Part shown: positions 33,023 through 41,427 of the stretch, piece by piece
How the letters are laid out: each line of letters starts with the position of its first letter
Numbering within the stretch: the first letter of the stretch is position 1
From: Cellulomonas sp. Root930
GTDB taxonomy: Bacteria; Actinomycetota; Actinomycetes; Actinomycetales; Cellulomonadaceae
Assembly (NCBI GenBank): GCA_001429255.1
Contig: LMJI01000001.1
Span: 2,513,574-2,577,573 of the forward strand
Reading direction: 5' to 3'
Length of the DNA: 64,000 nt
Made by a program: the position numbers and the translations under genes
Notes under the pieces: generated by a model
Database searches by the model: none
Seen by the model: the letters and a program-made list of their open reading frames with translations, nothing else
Told to the model about the DNA's origin: nothing

Positions 33023-33040
33023 CGTCCTTTCAATAGGACG
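33023..33040. promoter_or_regulatory. Inverted repeat between the regulator gene and DUF2249
   Basis: On the minus strand CGTCCT-ATTGAA-AGGACG has perfect 6-base arms and overlaps the stop codon of the regulator gene, in the only AT-rich stretch of this gap, about 54 bases before the DUF2249 start. It may be an operator for the DUF2249-nnrS-oxidase genes or a weak attenuator. Position is the only support. Confidence 0.3.
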
Positions 33041-33698
33041 TTGGACCTACCCAGTCGTCCGGCAGGTCCACCAGGCACAGGTCCGGCTGCACGAACGGAC
33101 GCAGCCGGAGGCCGTCGCCGTCGTGCCCCAGCGACCGGGCGACACCCCGCAGCAGCCCCAGGTGCACCGAGCAGACGACGTCGGGGTGCGCTCGGGCCTC
33201 GGTCCGGAACGGGCAGGCGGGCAGCGCGATGGTGCTCTCGGCAGCGCGCAGCTCCGGCTCGAAACCGATCTCGGTGAGCATCCCCATCAGCGGCGGGACC
33301 GGGTCCGCCTCCGCCCCCGTCGCGTACTGCGCCGACCACTGCTCGCCGGCCCGCACCGCGCGGGCTCGGCCGCCGTCGCCGTCCTCGCCGATCACCGCGG
33401 CGAGCGCGTGGGTGAGCTGCTGCTGAGCCTCCTCGGGGGGCTGCGGGACGGCGACTGCGCGGTACAGGACCTGCGGTCGGCCGCGCCGGCCCGACCGCGC
33501 GACCTGCCGGGACACGAGCCCGGCGGCCTCCAGCTGGTCGAGGTGGAAACGGGCCGTCGTGACGTGCACCCCGACACCGACGGCCACCGTGAGGGCGTCC
33601 AGAGGGTCGGGGGACTCGCTGAGCATCGCGAGCACGCGGCGGCGCGGTTCGCTGGCCAGGGCGGCGTGCCACGCCTCACTCTGCGCGGTCGGGACCAT
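33030..33698 (-). CDS. HTH transcriptional regulator with conserved C-terminal cysteines
   Basis: 222 residues. A winged helix-turn-helix fills about 10-75 (RRRVLAMLSESPDPLDALTV; TTARFHLDQLEAAGLVSRQV). The C-terminal half has ALPACPFRTEARAHPDVVC, SVHLGLLRG and DLCLVDLP, giving Cys162, Cys176 and Cys208 with a nearby His; the pattern recalls the iron-sulfur regulators related to SufR. It is the first gene before DUF2249, nnrS-like and the NirK-type gene, so it may sense NO, nitrite or oxygen and control them. The ATG at 33698 follows TGTTACTGTCAATTC; an upstream in-frame ATG at 33725 would add nine residues. Ligand and target sites are inferred. Confidence 0.75.
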   Translation of the reverse strand: MVPTAQSEAWHAALASEPRRRVLAMLSESPDPLDALTVAVGVGVHVTTARFHLDQLEAAGLVSRQVARSGRRGRPQVLYRAVAVPQPPEEAQQQLTHALAAVIGEDGDGGRARAVRAGEQWSAQYATGAEADPVPPLMGMLTEIGFEPELRAAESTIALPACPFRTEARAHPDVVCSVHLGLLRGVARSLGHDGDGLRLRPFVQPDLCLVDLPDDWVGPTSY

Positions 33699-33728
33699 GA
33701 ATTGACAGTAACAGCGTGCATTCAAAGA

Positions 33729-34732
33729 TCAGGTCCGGGCGGCCTCCGTGAGGAGCTCCGCTGCGGTCGTCGCACCGGGGCGGGCGCCCGCAGTCGACGC
33801 CTGCCGCGCACGCCGCTGGAGGACCGCGTTCACCGGGGTCGGCACGCCGTGCAGCCGGCCCAGCAGGACGATCTCGCCGTTGAGGTGGTCGGACTCGATC
33901 GATCCCGTCCCGCGCGCGAGGGACTGCCAGGACGACCCGCCCCCGCGCTCCTGACCGGGCTGGCGGTCGACGCGGAACCCGGCGCGGGCGGCGTCGTGCA
34001 CCGCGTCGTCGAGGGTGACGATCCCGGCGGCGCGCAGGACCGCGCGGCCCTCGGCGTCCGCACGTGCGGCGAGGTCGCGGACGTCGTCGTCCCGGAGCGA
34101 GCCGCAGAGCGCCTCGACGGCGTTGGCGAGGTTGGTGAGCAGCTTCGTGTACTTCCAGGCCATGACGTCCGCGGCCACGGGTGCACGGAAGCCCGCGTCC
34201 CGAGCTCCTGCGCGTAGCCGGCGAGCACGTCGTCCGCGTCCGTGGGCGGGGCCGCCGCGTGGCCGACCGTGAGGACTCCGGGCACCGGTGTGCCGCCGGC
34301 GCTGACGCGCCCGGGCTCGAGGAAGGTGGCCGGGAGCCAGACGCACATGGCGATCACCCGGGCGAAACGGCGCAGGGCCGCGCGCTCGTTGTCCACCCCG
34401 TTCTGCGCGCAGACCACCGCGAGCCGCTCGGCAGCGGTCCCGCCGCCGGCGACCGGACGGTCGGACCAGGCGGCGAGCGCGTCGGCGGTGTCCTGGCTCT
34501 TCACGGCGAGCACCAGCACGTCGCCGGCGCGGAGGTCGACGTCGTCGGGACCGGCGGCGACCACGGGCCGCACGCGCACCGTCCCCGCCGCGGTCGTGAC
34601 CTGGAGCCCGTCGGCGCGAAGCGCCGCCAGCTGACGCCCGCGGGCGACCAGGACGACGTCCTTGCCGACGCTCGCGAGCAGCCCGCCGACCACGCCGCCG
34701 ACCGCACCCGTCCCGATGATGATGTGTCGCAC
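33729..34732 (-). pseudogene. Ketopantoate reductase-family gene (PanE/ApbA) broken by a one-base frameshift
   Basis: The first part, from a GTG at 34732, encodes IIIGTGAVGGVVGGLLA (NADP-binding) and LAVKSQDTADAL, ending after GYAQELG. The rest continues in another frame with AGFRAPVAADVMAWKYTKLL (conserved Lys/Asn helix) and IESDHLNGEIVLLGRLHG. Adding one G to the three-G run (plus-strand CCC at 34199-34201) restores ELG-DAGF and a 334-residue protein of normal length. All family motifs are present, so this is a recent mutation or a sequencing indel. The intact enzyme would reduce a 2-keto acid such as ketopantoate with NADPH; PanE paralogues are common, so pantothenate synthesis is not certain. 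A leaderless-type TACGGT lies six bases before the start. Confidence 0.85.
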
Positions 34733-34738
34733 CGGCCC

Positions 34739-34744
34739 ACCGTA
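34739..34744 (-). promoter_or_regulatory. Leaderless-type -10 element for the ketopantoate reductase gene
   Basis: TACGGT on the minus strand, six bases before the GTG start, with no Shine-Dalgarno sequence between. Confidence 0.45.
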
Positions 34745-34836
34745 GGCAGTCGCGGGGGCTGCCGCCGCGCCCGCGCGTCGACTACGTCACACTGCCCATC
34801 GCCTGGACGCACGGGCACCCATCGTGGTGTGTGCCC

Positions 34837-34842
34837 TAGTTT
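34837..34842 (+). promoter_or_regulatory. Leaderless-type -10 element for ppc
   Basis: TAGTTT six bases before the GTG start codon of ppc; no ribosome-binding site fits between, so transcription probably starts at the GTG. Confidence 0.5.
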
Positions 34843-34848
34843 TGGCCC

Positions 34849-37533
34849 GTGACTGCACCTCTTCCGCCGAGCGACGCCGTCCAGAGCTCTGCCCAGAGCC
34901 CCGCGAGCCACGAGATCCCCGAGCCGATGCGCAACGACGTCCGCGTGCTGGGCGAGTTCCTCGGCCGGGTGCTGCGCGAGGCGGGCGGCGAGGACCTGCT
35001 GGCTGACGTCGAGGCGCTGCGCGAGCTCGCCATCCGCGCCCACAACGGTCCGGACGCCGAGGCGCTGGCGCAGGCCGAGGAGCTCGTCGCCGGGTTCTCC
35101 CTCGCGCGCGCCGAGCAGGTCGCCCGGGCGTTCACCTGCTACTTCCACCTGGCCAACACCGCGGAGGAGTACCACCGCGTACGCGTCCTGCGGGAGCGCG
35201 AGGCCAGCCTCCAGCCGCACCACCTGGCGCCCGACGACTCGCTGCCGGCCGCGGTGGCGCAGCTGGCCGACGAGGTCGGGGAGGACGTGGCGCGCCAGCG
35301 GCTCGCCGAGCTCGAGTTCCGGCCGGTGTTCACCGCCCACCCGACCGAGGCCCGCCGCCGCGCGGTCTCCAGCGCGATCCGCCGCATCGCAGAGCTCGTC
35401 GCCGAGCGGGACCTGCGGTACATCGGCGGGATGTCGCTCGCGGAGAACGACCGCCGGCTGCTGAGCGAGATCGACACGCTCTGGCGCACGGCCCCGCTGC
35501 GGCAGGCCAAGCCGTCGGTGCTCGACGAGGTGCGTTCCGTCATCAACGTGTTCGAGGCGACCCTCGCCGACGTGCTGCCGGCCGTCTACCGACGCCTCGA
35601 CGACTGGCTGCTGGCCGACGCCGCGGGGACGACGGCTCCCGCCGTGCGCCCGTTCGCCCGGCTCGGCACGTGGATCGGCGGGGACCGGGACGGCAACCCG
35701 AACGTCACCGCGCAGATCACCGAGGACGCCGCAGCGATGGCGTCCGAGCACGCGCTGCTCGAGCTGGAGGCCTCCGCCCGCAAGTCGGCCCACGGACTCA
35801 CCCTCGACGGCTCGGGGACACCCGCCTCGCACGAGCTCGGCGCGCTGTGGCAGAAGCAGCGCGGGCTGTCCGCGACCCTGGCGGCACGCATCGCCGGCGA
35901 CGCCCCGAACGAGCCGCACCGTCGGGTCGTCTACTTCCTCGCGGAGCGCATCGCGGCCACCCGGACCCGGAACGCCGACCTCGCCTACGGGGACGCGACG
36001 GAGCTCGAGGCCGACCTCGCCGTGGTGCAGCGCTCGCTGGCCGAGGCCGGCGCCAACCGCGCGGCCTACGGCGACCTGCAGCGGCTGATCTGGCAGGTGC
36101 AGACCTTCGGGTTCCACCTGGCCGAGCTCGAGGTCCGGCAGCACTCGCAGGTGCACGAGGGTGCGCTGGCCGACCTGCGCGCGCACGGCATCGACGGCAC
36201 CCTCGAGCCCCGCACGGTCGAGGTCGTCGACACGTTCCGCGCCATCGGGGCCGTGCAGCGGCGCTACGGCGTGCTGGCCGCCCGCCGCTACATCGTCTCG
36301 TTCACGCAGTCCGCCGAGCACCTGGCCGCCGTGTACGAGCTGGCGGAGCTGACGTTCGCGGGCATGGACGCGCCGGTCATCGACGCGGTGCCCCTGTTCG
36401 AGACGTTCGCGGACCTCGAGGCCAGCGTCGACATCCTCGACGGCGCCCTCCAGCTGCCGCAGGTGCAGCGGCGGCTCGCGGAGAACGGGCGACGCGTCGA
36501 GGTCATGCTCGGGTACTCGGACTCGTCCAAGGACGTCGGCCCGGTCTCCGCCACCCTCACGCTGGACACCGCGCAGCGCAGGATCACCGAGTGGGCGCGA
36601 CGCAACGAGATCGTGCTCACCCTGTTCCACGGCCGCGGCGGCGCGCTCGGGCGTGGTGGCGGTCCCGCCAACCGCGCTCTCCTCGCGCAGCCCCCGGGGT
36701 CGGTCGACGGCCGGTTCAAGCTCACCGAGCAGGGCGAGGTCATCTTCGCCCGCTACGGCGACCCGGTGATCGCGGCGCGGCACATCGAGCAGGTGGCCGC
36801 GGCGACGCTCCTGGCCGGCGCGCCCTCGGTCGAGCGCCACAACGCGGCCGCGACCGAGCGGTTCGCGCCCCTCGCCGCGCAGCTCGACGAGACGTCCCGC
36901 GTCCGGTTCCACGAGCTGGTCAAGGCGCCGGGCTTCCCGCAGTGGTTCGCCGAGGTCACGCCGCTCGAGGAGGTCGGCATGCTGCCGATCGGCTCGCGCC
37001 CGGCTCGGCGAGGCCTGTCGGTGGAGTCGCTCGACGACCTTCGGGCGATCCCGTGGGTGTTCTCCTGGTCGCAGGCCCGCATCAACCTGGCCGGCTGGTA
37101 CGGCCTGGGCACCGCGCTGGAGACGGTCGGCGACCTCGACGAGCTGCGCACCGCCTACGCGCAGTGGCCGCTGTTCGCCACCATGATCGACAACGTCGAG
37201 ATGTCCCTGGCCAAGACCGACGAGCGCATCGCGGAGCGGTACCTCGCCCTCGGCGACCGGGACGACCTGGCCCAGCAGGTGCTGGACGAGATGGCCCTGA
37301 CGCGCCGCTGGGTGCTCGCCATCACCGACAGCGAGGCGATCCTGTCCCGCCGCCGGATCCTCGGCCGTGCCGTCCAGCTGCGCAGCCCGTACGTGGACGC
37401 GCTGTCCCTGCTCCAGCTCCGCGCGCTGCGCGGCCTGCGCACGGGCGACGCCCCCGAGCAGGCCGACGACCTGCGCCGCCTCCTGCTGCTCACCGTCAAC
37501 GGCGTCGCTGCCGGCCTGCAGAACACCGGCTGA
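34849..37533 (+). CDS. ppc: Phosphoenolpyruvate carboxylase
   Basis: 894 residues, full length for bacterial PEPC. Motifs in order: FTAHPTEARRRAV (catalytic His), GGDRDGNPNVT, EVRQHSQVHEGAL, GYSDSSKDVGPVSATLTL, FHGRGGALGRGGGP (mobile loop), and the C-terminus GLQNTG. It adds bicarbonate to PEP to form oxaloacetate, refilling the TCA cycle, in the cytoplasm. The GTG start follows a TAGTTT box by six bases, so the mRNA is likely leaderless. It stands alone between divergent panE-like and convergent oxidoreductase genes; its stop is 11 bases from that of the latter. Confidence 0.97.
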   Translation: MTAPLPPSDAVQSSAQSPASHEIPEPMRNDVRVLGEFLGRVLREAGGEDLLADVEALRELAIRAHNGPDAEALAQAEELVAGFSLARAEQVARAFTCYFHLANTAEEYHRVRVLREREASLQPHHLAPDDSLPAAVAQLADEVGEDVARQRLAELEFRPVFTAHPTEARRRAVSSAIRRIAELVAERDLRYIGGMSLAENDRRLLSEIDTLWRTAPLRQAKPSVLDEVRSVINVFEATLADVLPAVYRRLDDWLLADAAGTTAPAVRPFARLGTWIGGDRDGNPNVTAQITEDAAAMASEHALLELEASARKSAHGLTLDGSGTPASHELGALWQKQRGLSATLAARIAGDAPNEPHRRVVYFLAERIAATRTRNADLAYGDATELEADLAVVQRSLAEAGANRAAYGDLQRLIWQVQTFGFHLAELEVRQHSQVHEGALADLRAHGIDGTLEPRTVEVVDTFRAIGAVQRRYGVLAARRYIVSFTQSAEHLAAVYELAELTFAGMDAPVIDAVPLFETFADLEASVDILDGALQLPQVQRRLAENGRRVEVMLGYSDSSKDVGPVSATLTLDTAQRRITEWARRNEIVLTLFHGRGGALGRGGGPANRALLAQPPGSVDGRFKLTEQGEVIFARYGDPVIAARHIEQVAAATLLAGAPSVERHNAAATERFAPLAAQLDETSRVRFHELVKAPGFPQWFAEVTPLEEVGMLPIGSRPARRGLSVESLDDLRAIPWVFSWSQARINLAGWYGLGTALETVGDLDELRTAYAQWPLFATMIDNVEMSLAKTDERIAERYLALGDRDDLAQQVLDEMALTRRWVLAITDSEAILSRRRILGRAVQLRSPYVDALSLLQLRALRGLRTGDAPEQADDLRRLLLLTVNGVAAGLQNTG

Positions 37534-37544
37534 CCAGCACCGTC

Positions 37545-38336
37545 CTACGGGCCGGTCGGTCCGAAGCGCTCGGTCCGGATCCGCTCCGGGTCGTGCCCGA
37601 GGTCGACCAGCGTGTCGGCGACCGTCTCGACGAACGGCGTCGGCCCGCAGATGAACACGTGCGCGCGCTCGTCGGGCGGGAAGCACGCGGCCTCCAGCAG
37701 TGCCGGGTCGATCCGTCCGACGCGGCCGGCCCACCCGTCGGGTCCGCGGCGCGTCCACACGCGGGTGAGGGCGACGTCGGAGCCGAGGGACTCCAGCTCG
37801 TCGGCGTAGATCGCGTCCTGCGGCGTCCGGACCGACACGACCAGGCGGAACGGCGCCACGCTCAGGGCCAGCCGGCGGGTCCGGAGCATCGACATGAGCG
37901 GCACCAGGCCCGAGCCGCCGGCGATCAGCTGCACGGGGTGCGGGTCGGTCGGCTGCCACACGAACCAGTGGCCCACGGGACCGCGGAGCTCCACCTGGTC
38001 GCCCACCTGCAGGTCCTCCGTGAGGTACGGGGACACCTCGCCGTCGTCGACGACCTGCACCGTGAGCGCGATCCGGCTGTCGTGGCCGGCCGGATCAGGG
38101 GGCACGCCGGGCAGCCCCATGGTGCCGGGGGAGGCCAGCGAGTAGGAGCGCTGCGTGGAGTAGCCGTCCTCCGCGGTCAGCCGGATGTCGACGTGCTGGC
38201 CGGCCAGGGCGCCCCGCCAGCCGGGGACGTCCAGCTCGAGGGTCATGGCGGTCGGGGTCTCGGCGGTGCGGGCGACGAGCGTCCCGACCATCCAGGGCAG
38301 TGCGTACAGCTCGGTGTCGGAGGAGGGAGTGCTCAC
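37545..38336 (-). CDS. Ferredoxin-NADP reductase-like flavoprotein (partner of the molybdopterin enzyme)
   Basis: 263 residues. FAD-binding RSYSLASPG (about 65) and a ferredoxin-reductase barrel are followed by an NAD(P) domain with AGGSGLVPLMSMLR, and the C-terminal CGPTPFVETVADTL. No 2Fe-2S domain follows, so it takes electrons from NAD(P)H to FAD only. The GTG start is two bases after the stop of the sulfite-oxidase-like gene, so the two are made together and probably form an electron-transfer pair. Physiological substrate is unknown; such pairs in actinobacteria are often annotated as oxidoreductase and sulfite oxidase-like. Confidence 0.85.
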   Translation of the reverse strand: MSTPSSDTELYALPWMVGTLVARTAETPTAMTLELDVPGWRGALAGQHVDIRLTAEDGYSTQRSYSLASPGTMGLPGVPPDPAGHDSRIALTVQVVDDGEVSPYLTEDLQVGDQVELRGPVGHWFVWQPTDPHPVQLIAGGSGLVPLMSMLRTRRLALSVAPFRLVVSVRTPQDAIYADELESLGSDVALTRVWTRRGPDGWAGRVGRIDPALLEAACFPPDERAHVFICGPTPFVETVADTLVDLGHDPERIRTERFGPTGP

Positions 38337-38338
38337 GC

Positions 38339-38941
38339 TCAGTCTCCCCAGTACCGCTGCTCCTTCCAGGGGTCTCCGTAGGCGTGGTACCCGAGCCGCT
38401 CCCAGAACCCCCAGCTGTCCTCGGTCAGGAGGTCGAGGCTGCGCACCCACTTCGCGGACTTCCAGAAGTACAGGTGCGGGATGAGCAGCCGGGCGGGACC
38501 GCCGTGCTCCGGGGCCAGCGGCGCGCCGTCGTACTGGTACGCGATCCACGCCTTGCCCCCGCGCAGGTCCGCCAGCGGCACGTTGGTGGTGTACCCGCCG
38601 TCGCAGTGCGCCATCGCGTACTGCTCCTCGGGCGCGAGCTCGACCCCGTCCAGCAGCGTGTCCAGCGAGATGCCACGCCACGCGGAGTCGAGCTTGGTCC
38701 ACTTGGTGACGCAGTGGATGTCCTTGACGATGTCGTCGTGCGGCAGGTGCGTGAGCTCCGACCAGGTCCAGCTGGCGCGGGTCGCCCCGCCGGACCTGAT
38801 GGCGAACGTCCAGGTGGACAGGTCGGCGCGCGGGGTCGGGCCGGCCGACAGGACGGGGAAGCCCCGCTCGAGGTACTGGCCGGGCGGGATGCGGGGGTCG
38901 GTCTCGCGCTTGCCGCGGAACCCGCGGGAGATGATCGCCAT
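38339..38941 (-). CDS. Sulfite oxidase-like molybdopterin oxidoreductase
   Basis: 200 residues from the ATG opening MAIISRGFRGKRE; an in-frame ATG at 39001 would add 20 residues and cannot be excluded, as neither has a strong ribosome site. The oxidoreductase molybdopterin-binding fold shows in WTFAIRSGG, TWSELTHLPH, DIHCVTKWTKLDSAWRGI (Cys77 as likely molybdenum ligand) and DGGYTTNVPL, with ARLLIPHLYFWKSAKWV later. No signal peptide, so it should be cytoplasmic, unlike MsrP/YedY. With the flavoprotein two bases downstream it may reduce an S- or N-oxide or oxidise a small molecule; the substrate is unknown. Confidence 0.85.
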   Translation of the reverse strand: MAIISRGFRGKRETDPRIPPGQYLERGFPVLSAGPTPRADLSTWTFAIRSGGATRASWTWSELTHLPHDDIVKDIHCVTKWTKLDSAWRGISLDTLLDGVELAPEEQYAMAHCDGGYTTNVPLADLRGGKAWIAYQYDGAPLAPEHGGPARLLIPHLYFWKSAKWVRSLDLLTEDSWGFWERLGYHAYGDPWKEQRYWGD

Positions 38942-39024
38942 CAGACGGCCGTGCGGTTCGACATGGTCACTCCCGGGGTCGGAGACGCTCCGGCTCATCA
39001 TGCGGCCCCGCCCGGTGGACGCGC

Positions 39025-39057
39025 CAGAGGCCGGTCCGCGATGCGGACCGGCCTCTG
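39025..39057 (-). terminator. Hairpin terminator of the DEAD-box helicase gene
   Basis: Perfect 15-bp stem (CAGAGGCCGGTCCGC and complement) with a GAT loop, 22 bases after the helicase stop on the minus strand. No T run follows. Confidence 0.75.
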
Positions 39058-39079
39058 ATCTGTGCGTTCGTCGGACGCG

Positions 39080-40462
39080 TCAGCCGCGCGAGTAGACGAC
39101 GCGCGGGCCACCGGAGGCGGAACCGGAACCCCCGCTGGTGCCGCGGCCGCTGCCACCGCGGCGGCGACGCTGACCCGACGCGCCGGCCGAGGCCGCGGCT
39201 GCCGGGGCCCCGACGCGGCCGCGGCCGCGGCCACGACCCCCGCCACCGCCGCCTCCGGTGCTGGCGGTGACGGGCGGAGCGACGTACTTCACGTGCGCGG
39301 CGACCTCGCCGACGAGGCGCGTGAGCGTCGCGTCACCGGGGAAGACGGGCTTGGGCGTCGCCGTGATCTTGGCGGCACGGGTCAGCGCGCGGACGTCGCC
39401 GCGCTGCTCGGGCAGGACGATCGTGACGACGTCGCCGCCCGAGCCGGCACGCGCGGTGCGGCCGGAGCGGTGCAGGTACGCCTTGTGCTCGGCCGGCGGG
39501 TCCACGTGCACGACGAGCTCGATGTCGTCGACGTGGATGCCGCGCGCGGCGATGTCGGTGGCCACCAGGACCCGGACGGCACCGGACGCGAACGCCTCGA
39601 GGTTCCGCTCGCGGGCGCCCTGCGCCAGGTTGCCGTGCAGGTCCACGGCCGGGATGCCGTCCATGGTCAGCTGCTTGGCCAGCTTCTTGGCCTGGTGCTT
39701 GGTGCGCATGAACAGCAGGCGGCGGCCGGTGCCGGAGGCGAGGTGGTGGACGACCTGCTTCTTGGCGTCGGCGTCGCGGACCTCGAACAGGTGGTGGGTC
39801 ATGGCGGCGACGGGCGACTCGGCGCTGTCGACGGAGTGCTCGACGGGCGAGGTCAGGTAGCGCTTGACCAGCTGGTCGACGCCCTTGTCCAGGGTGGCCG
39901 AGAACAGCAGGCGCTGGCCGGTCTTCGGCGTCTTGTCCATGATGCGCTTGACGCCCGGCAGGAAGCCGAGGTCGGCCATGTGGTCCGCCTCGTCGAGGAC
40001 GGTGATCTGCACGTCGTCGAGCGTGAGGGCCTTCTGGTTGAGCAGGTCCTCGAGGCGGCCCGGGCAGGCGACGACGATGTCGACCCCGCCGTTGAGCGCG
40101 GACGTCTGCTTGCCCTGCGACACGCCGCCGAAGATGACGGTCGTGTTCAGACCCATCACCTTGGCCAGCGGGGCGATGGTGGCGTCGATCTGCGAGGCGA
40201 GCTCGCGCGTCGGGGCCAGCACGAGGGCGCGGGGGCGGCGGGCGGCCTTGCCCTTGCCCGCGGTGGCGGCGAGCCGCACGACGAGCGGGAGGGCGAACGC
40301 GAGCGTCTTGCCGGAGCCCGTGCGGCCGCGGCCGAGGACGTCCCGGCCGGCCAGCGAGTCGGGCAGCGTGGCGGTCTGGATGGGGAAGGGGGCGGTGATG
40401 CCCTGCGCCGTCAGTGCGGTGGACAGGGCAGAGGGCACGCCAAGTGCGGCGAACGAAGTCAT
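39080..40462 (-). CDS. DEAD-box RNA helicase
   Basis: 460 residues. All helicase motifs are present: FPIQTATLP (Q), GRTGSGKT (I), PTRELASQ (Ia), VLDEADHMADLGF (II, DEAD), SATL (III), ATDIAARGIHVDD (V) and HRSGRTARAG (VI). The last about 75 residues are Gly/Arg-rich (GGGGGGGRGRGRGR), an RNA-binding tail typical of actinobacterial RhlE/DeaD-like proteins. It unwinds RNA in ribosome assembly or mRNA decay, often in the cold. The ATG at 40462 gives the standard N-terminus (MTSFAALGVPSAL). The 212-base divergent gap upstream contains no gene; its transcript probably has a long leader, as is common for this family, but no motif stands out. Confidence 0.95.
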   Translation of the reverse strand: MTSFAALGVPSALSTALTAQGITAPFPIQTATLPDSLAGRDVLGRGRTGSGKTLAFALPLVVRLAATAGKGKAARRPRALVLAPTRELASQIDATIAPLAKVMGLNTTVIFGGVSQGKQTSALNGGVDIVVACPGRLEDLLNQKALTLDDVQITVLDEADHMADLGFLPGVKRIMDKTPKTGQRLLFSATLDKGVDQLVKRYLTSPVEHSVDSAESPVAAMTHHLFEVRDADAKKQVVHHLASGTGRRLLFMRTKHQAKKLAKQLTMDGIPAVDLHGNLAQGARERNLEAFASGAVRVLVATDIAARGIHVDDIELVVHVDPPAEHKAYLHRSGRTARAGSGGDVVTIVLPEQRGDVRALTRAAKITATPKPVFPGDATLTRLVGEVAAHVKYVAPPVTASTGGGGGGGRGRGRGRVGAPAAAASAGASGQRRRRGGSGRGTSGGSGSASGGPRVVYSRG

Positions 40463-40674
40463 AGATAGAGCCTCTCGGGGCTTGGTCGGGGTCCGCCGCC
40501 AGAGCAACCAGAGCGAGTGCTCCGGGGGACCTCCACGACGCGGGGCGCGCAGGTTCGCGCAGCCCTTGGTGTCCCCACCCTCTCACACGACATGTCTCGC
40601 GGGGGCTCGCGGTGTCGAGCGTCACAAGGGACGATCGGACCCAACAGCCCCCGCACCAGGAGGAACGCACCCCG

Positions 40675-41427
40675 ATGACCGAGACTGCGACCGCCGGTGT
40701 GATCGCCTCCGCGCACGACCTGGTCAAGGTCTACGGGGCGGGGCCGACCGCCGTGCGGGCGCTCGACGGGGTGGACGTGGACCTGGTCCGCGGGGAGCTC
40801 ACGGCGATCATGGGGCCGTCGGGGTCGGGCAAGTCGACGCTCATGCACTGCCTGGCCGGGCTGGACCGGCCGACGTCGGGCACCGTGGTGGTGGACGGCC
40901 AGACCGTGAGCAGCATGTCCGAGCGGAGGCTCACGGCGCTGCGCCGCACCCGCGTCGGCTTCGTGTTCCAGGCCTACAACCTGGTGCCGACGCTCACCGC
41001 GCTGGAGAACATCACGCTGCCGCTCGACATCGCGCGAAGGCCCGTCGACCGCGCTCACCTCGACCTGGTCGTGCAGACGCTCGGGCTCACGGACCGGCTC
41101 GGCCACAAGCCGACGGAGCTCTCGGGCGGCCAGCAGCAGCGGGTCGCGTGCGCGCGGGCCCTCGTCGCCCGTCCGGCGGTGGTGTTCGCCGACGAGCCGA
41201 CCGGCAACCTCGACAGCACGTCCGCGGCCGAGGTGCTCGGCTTCCTGCGCGGCAGCGTGGACGACCTCGGGCAGTCCGTGGTGATGGTGACGCACGACCC
41301 GACGTCCGCCGGGTACGCCCACCGGGTGCTGTTCCTCGCCGACGGCCGGGTGGTGGGGGAGCTGCGGGACCCGACCGCCGAGTCCGTGCTCGCCGCCCTG
41401 GCGGCCCTGCGCGTCGGCGCCCCCTGA
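40675..41427 (+). CDS. ABC transporter ATP-binding protein (MacB/LolD type)
   Basis: 250 residues: Walker A GPSGSGKST, Q-loop FQAYNLVPTLTALENI, signature LSGGQQQRVACARAL, Walker B VVFADEPTGNLDS, H-loop VTHD. The RTRVGFVFQAYNL pattern is that of the MacB/LolD/FtsE class, which pairs with FtsX-type permeases and drives mechanical work or efflux, not uptake. AGGAGGA lies ten bases before the ATG. Its TGA stop overlaps the ATG of the permease by one base, so they are translationally coupled. Substrate unknown; antimicrobial peptides or lipids are typical for the class. Confidence 0.95.
   Translation: MTETATAGVIASAHDLVKVYGAGPTAVRALDGVDVDLVRGELTAIMGPSGSGKSTLMHCLAGLDRPTSGTVVVDGQTVSSMSERRLTALRRTRVGFVFQAYNLVPTLTALENITLPLDIARRPVDRAHLDLVVQTLGLTDRLGHKPTELSGGQQQRVACARALVARPAVVFADEPTGNLDSTSAAEVLGFLRGSVDDLGQSVVMVTHDPTSAGYAHRVLFLADGRVVGELRDPTAESVLAALAALRVGAP

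Noticed and set aside
39062..40468. 468-codon plus-strand frame opposite the DEAD-box helicase
   Set aside because: The minus-strand protein holds all helicase motifs; this frame is low-complexity.
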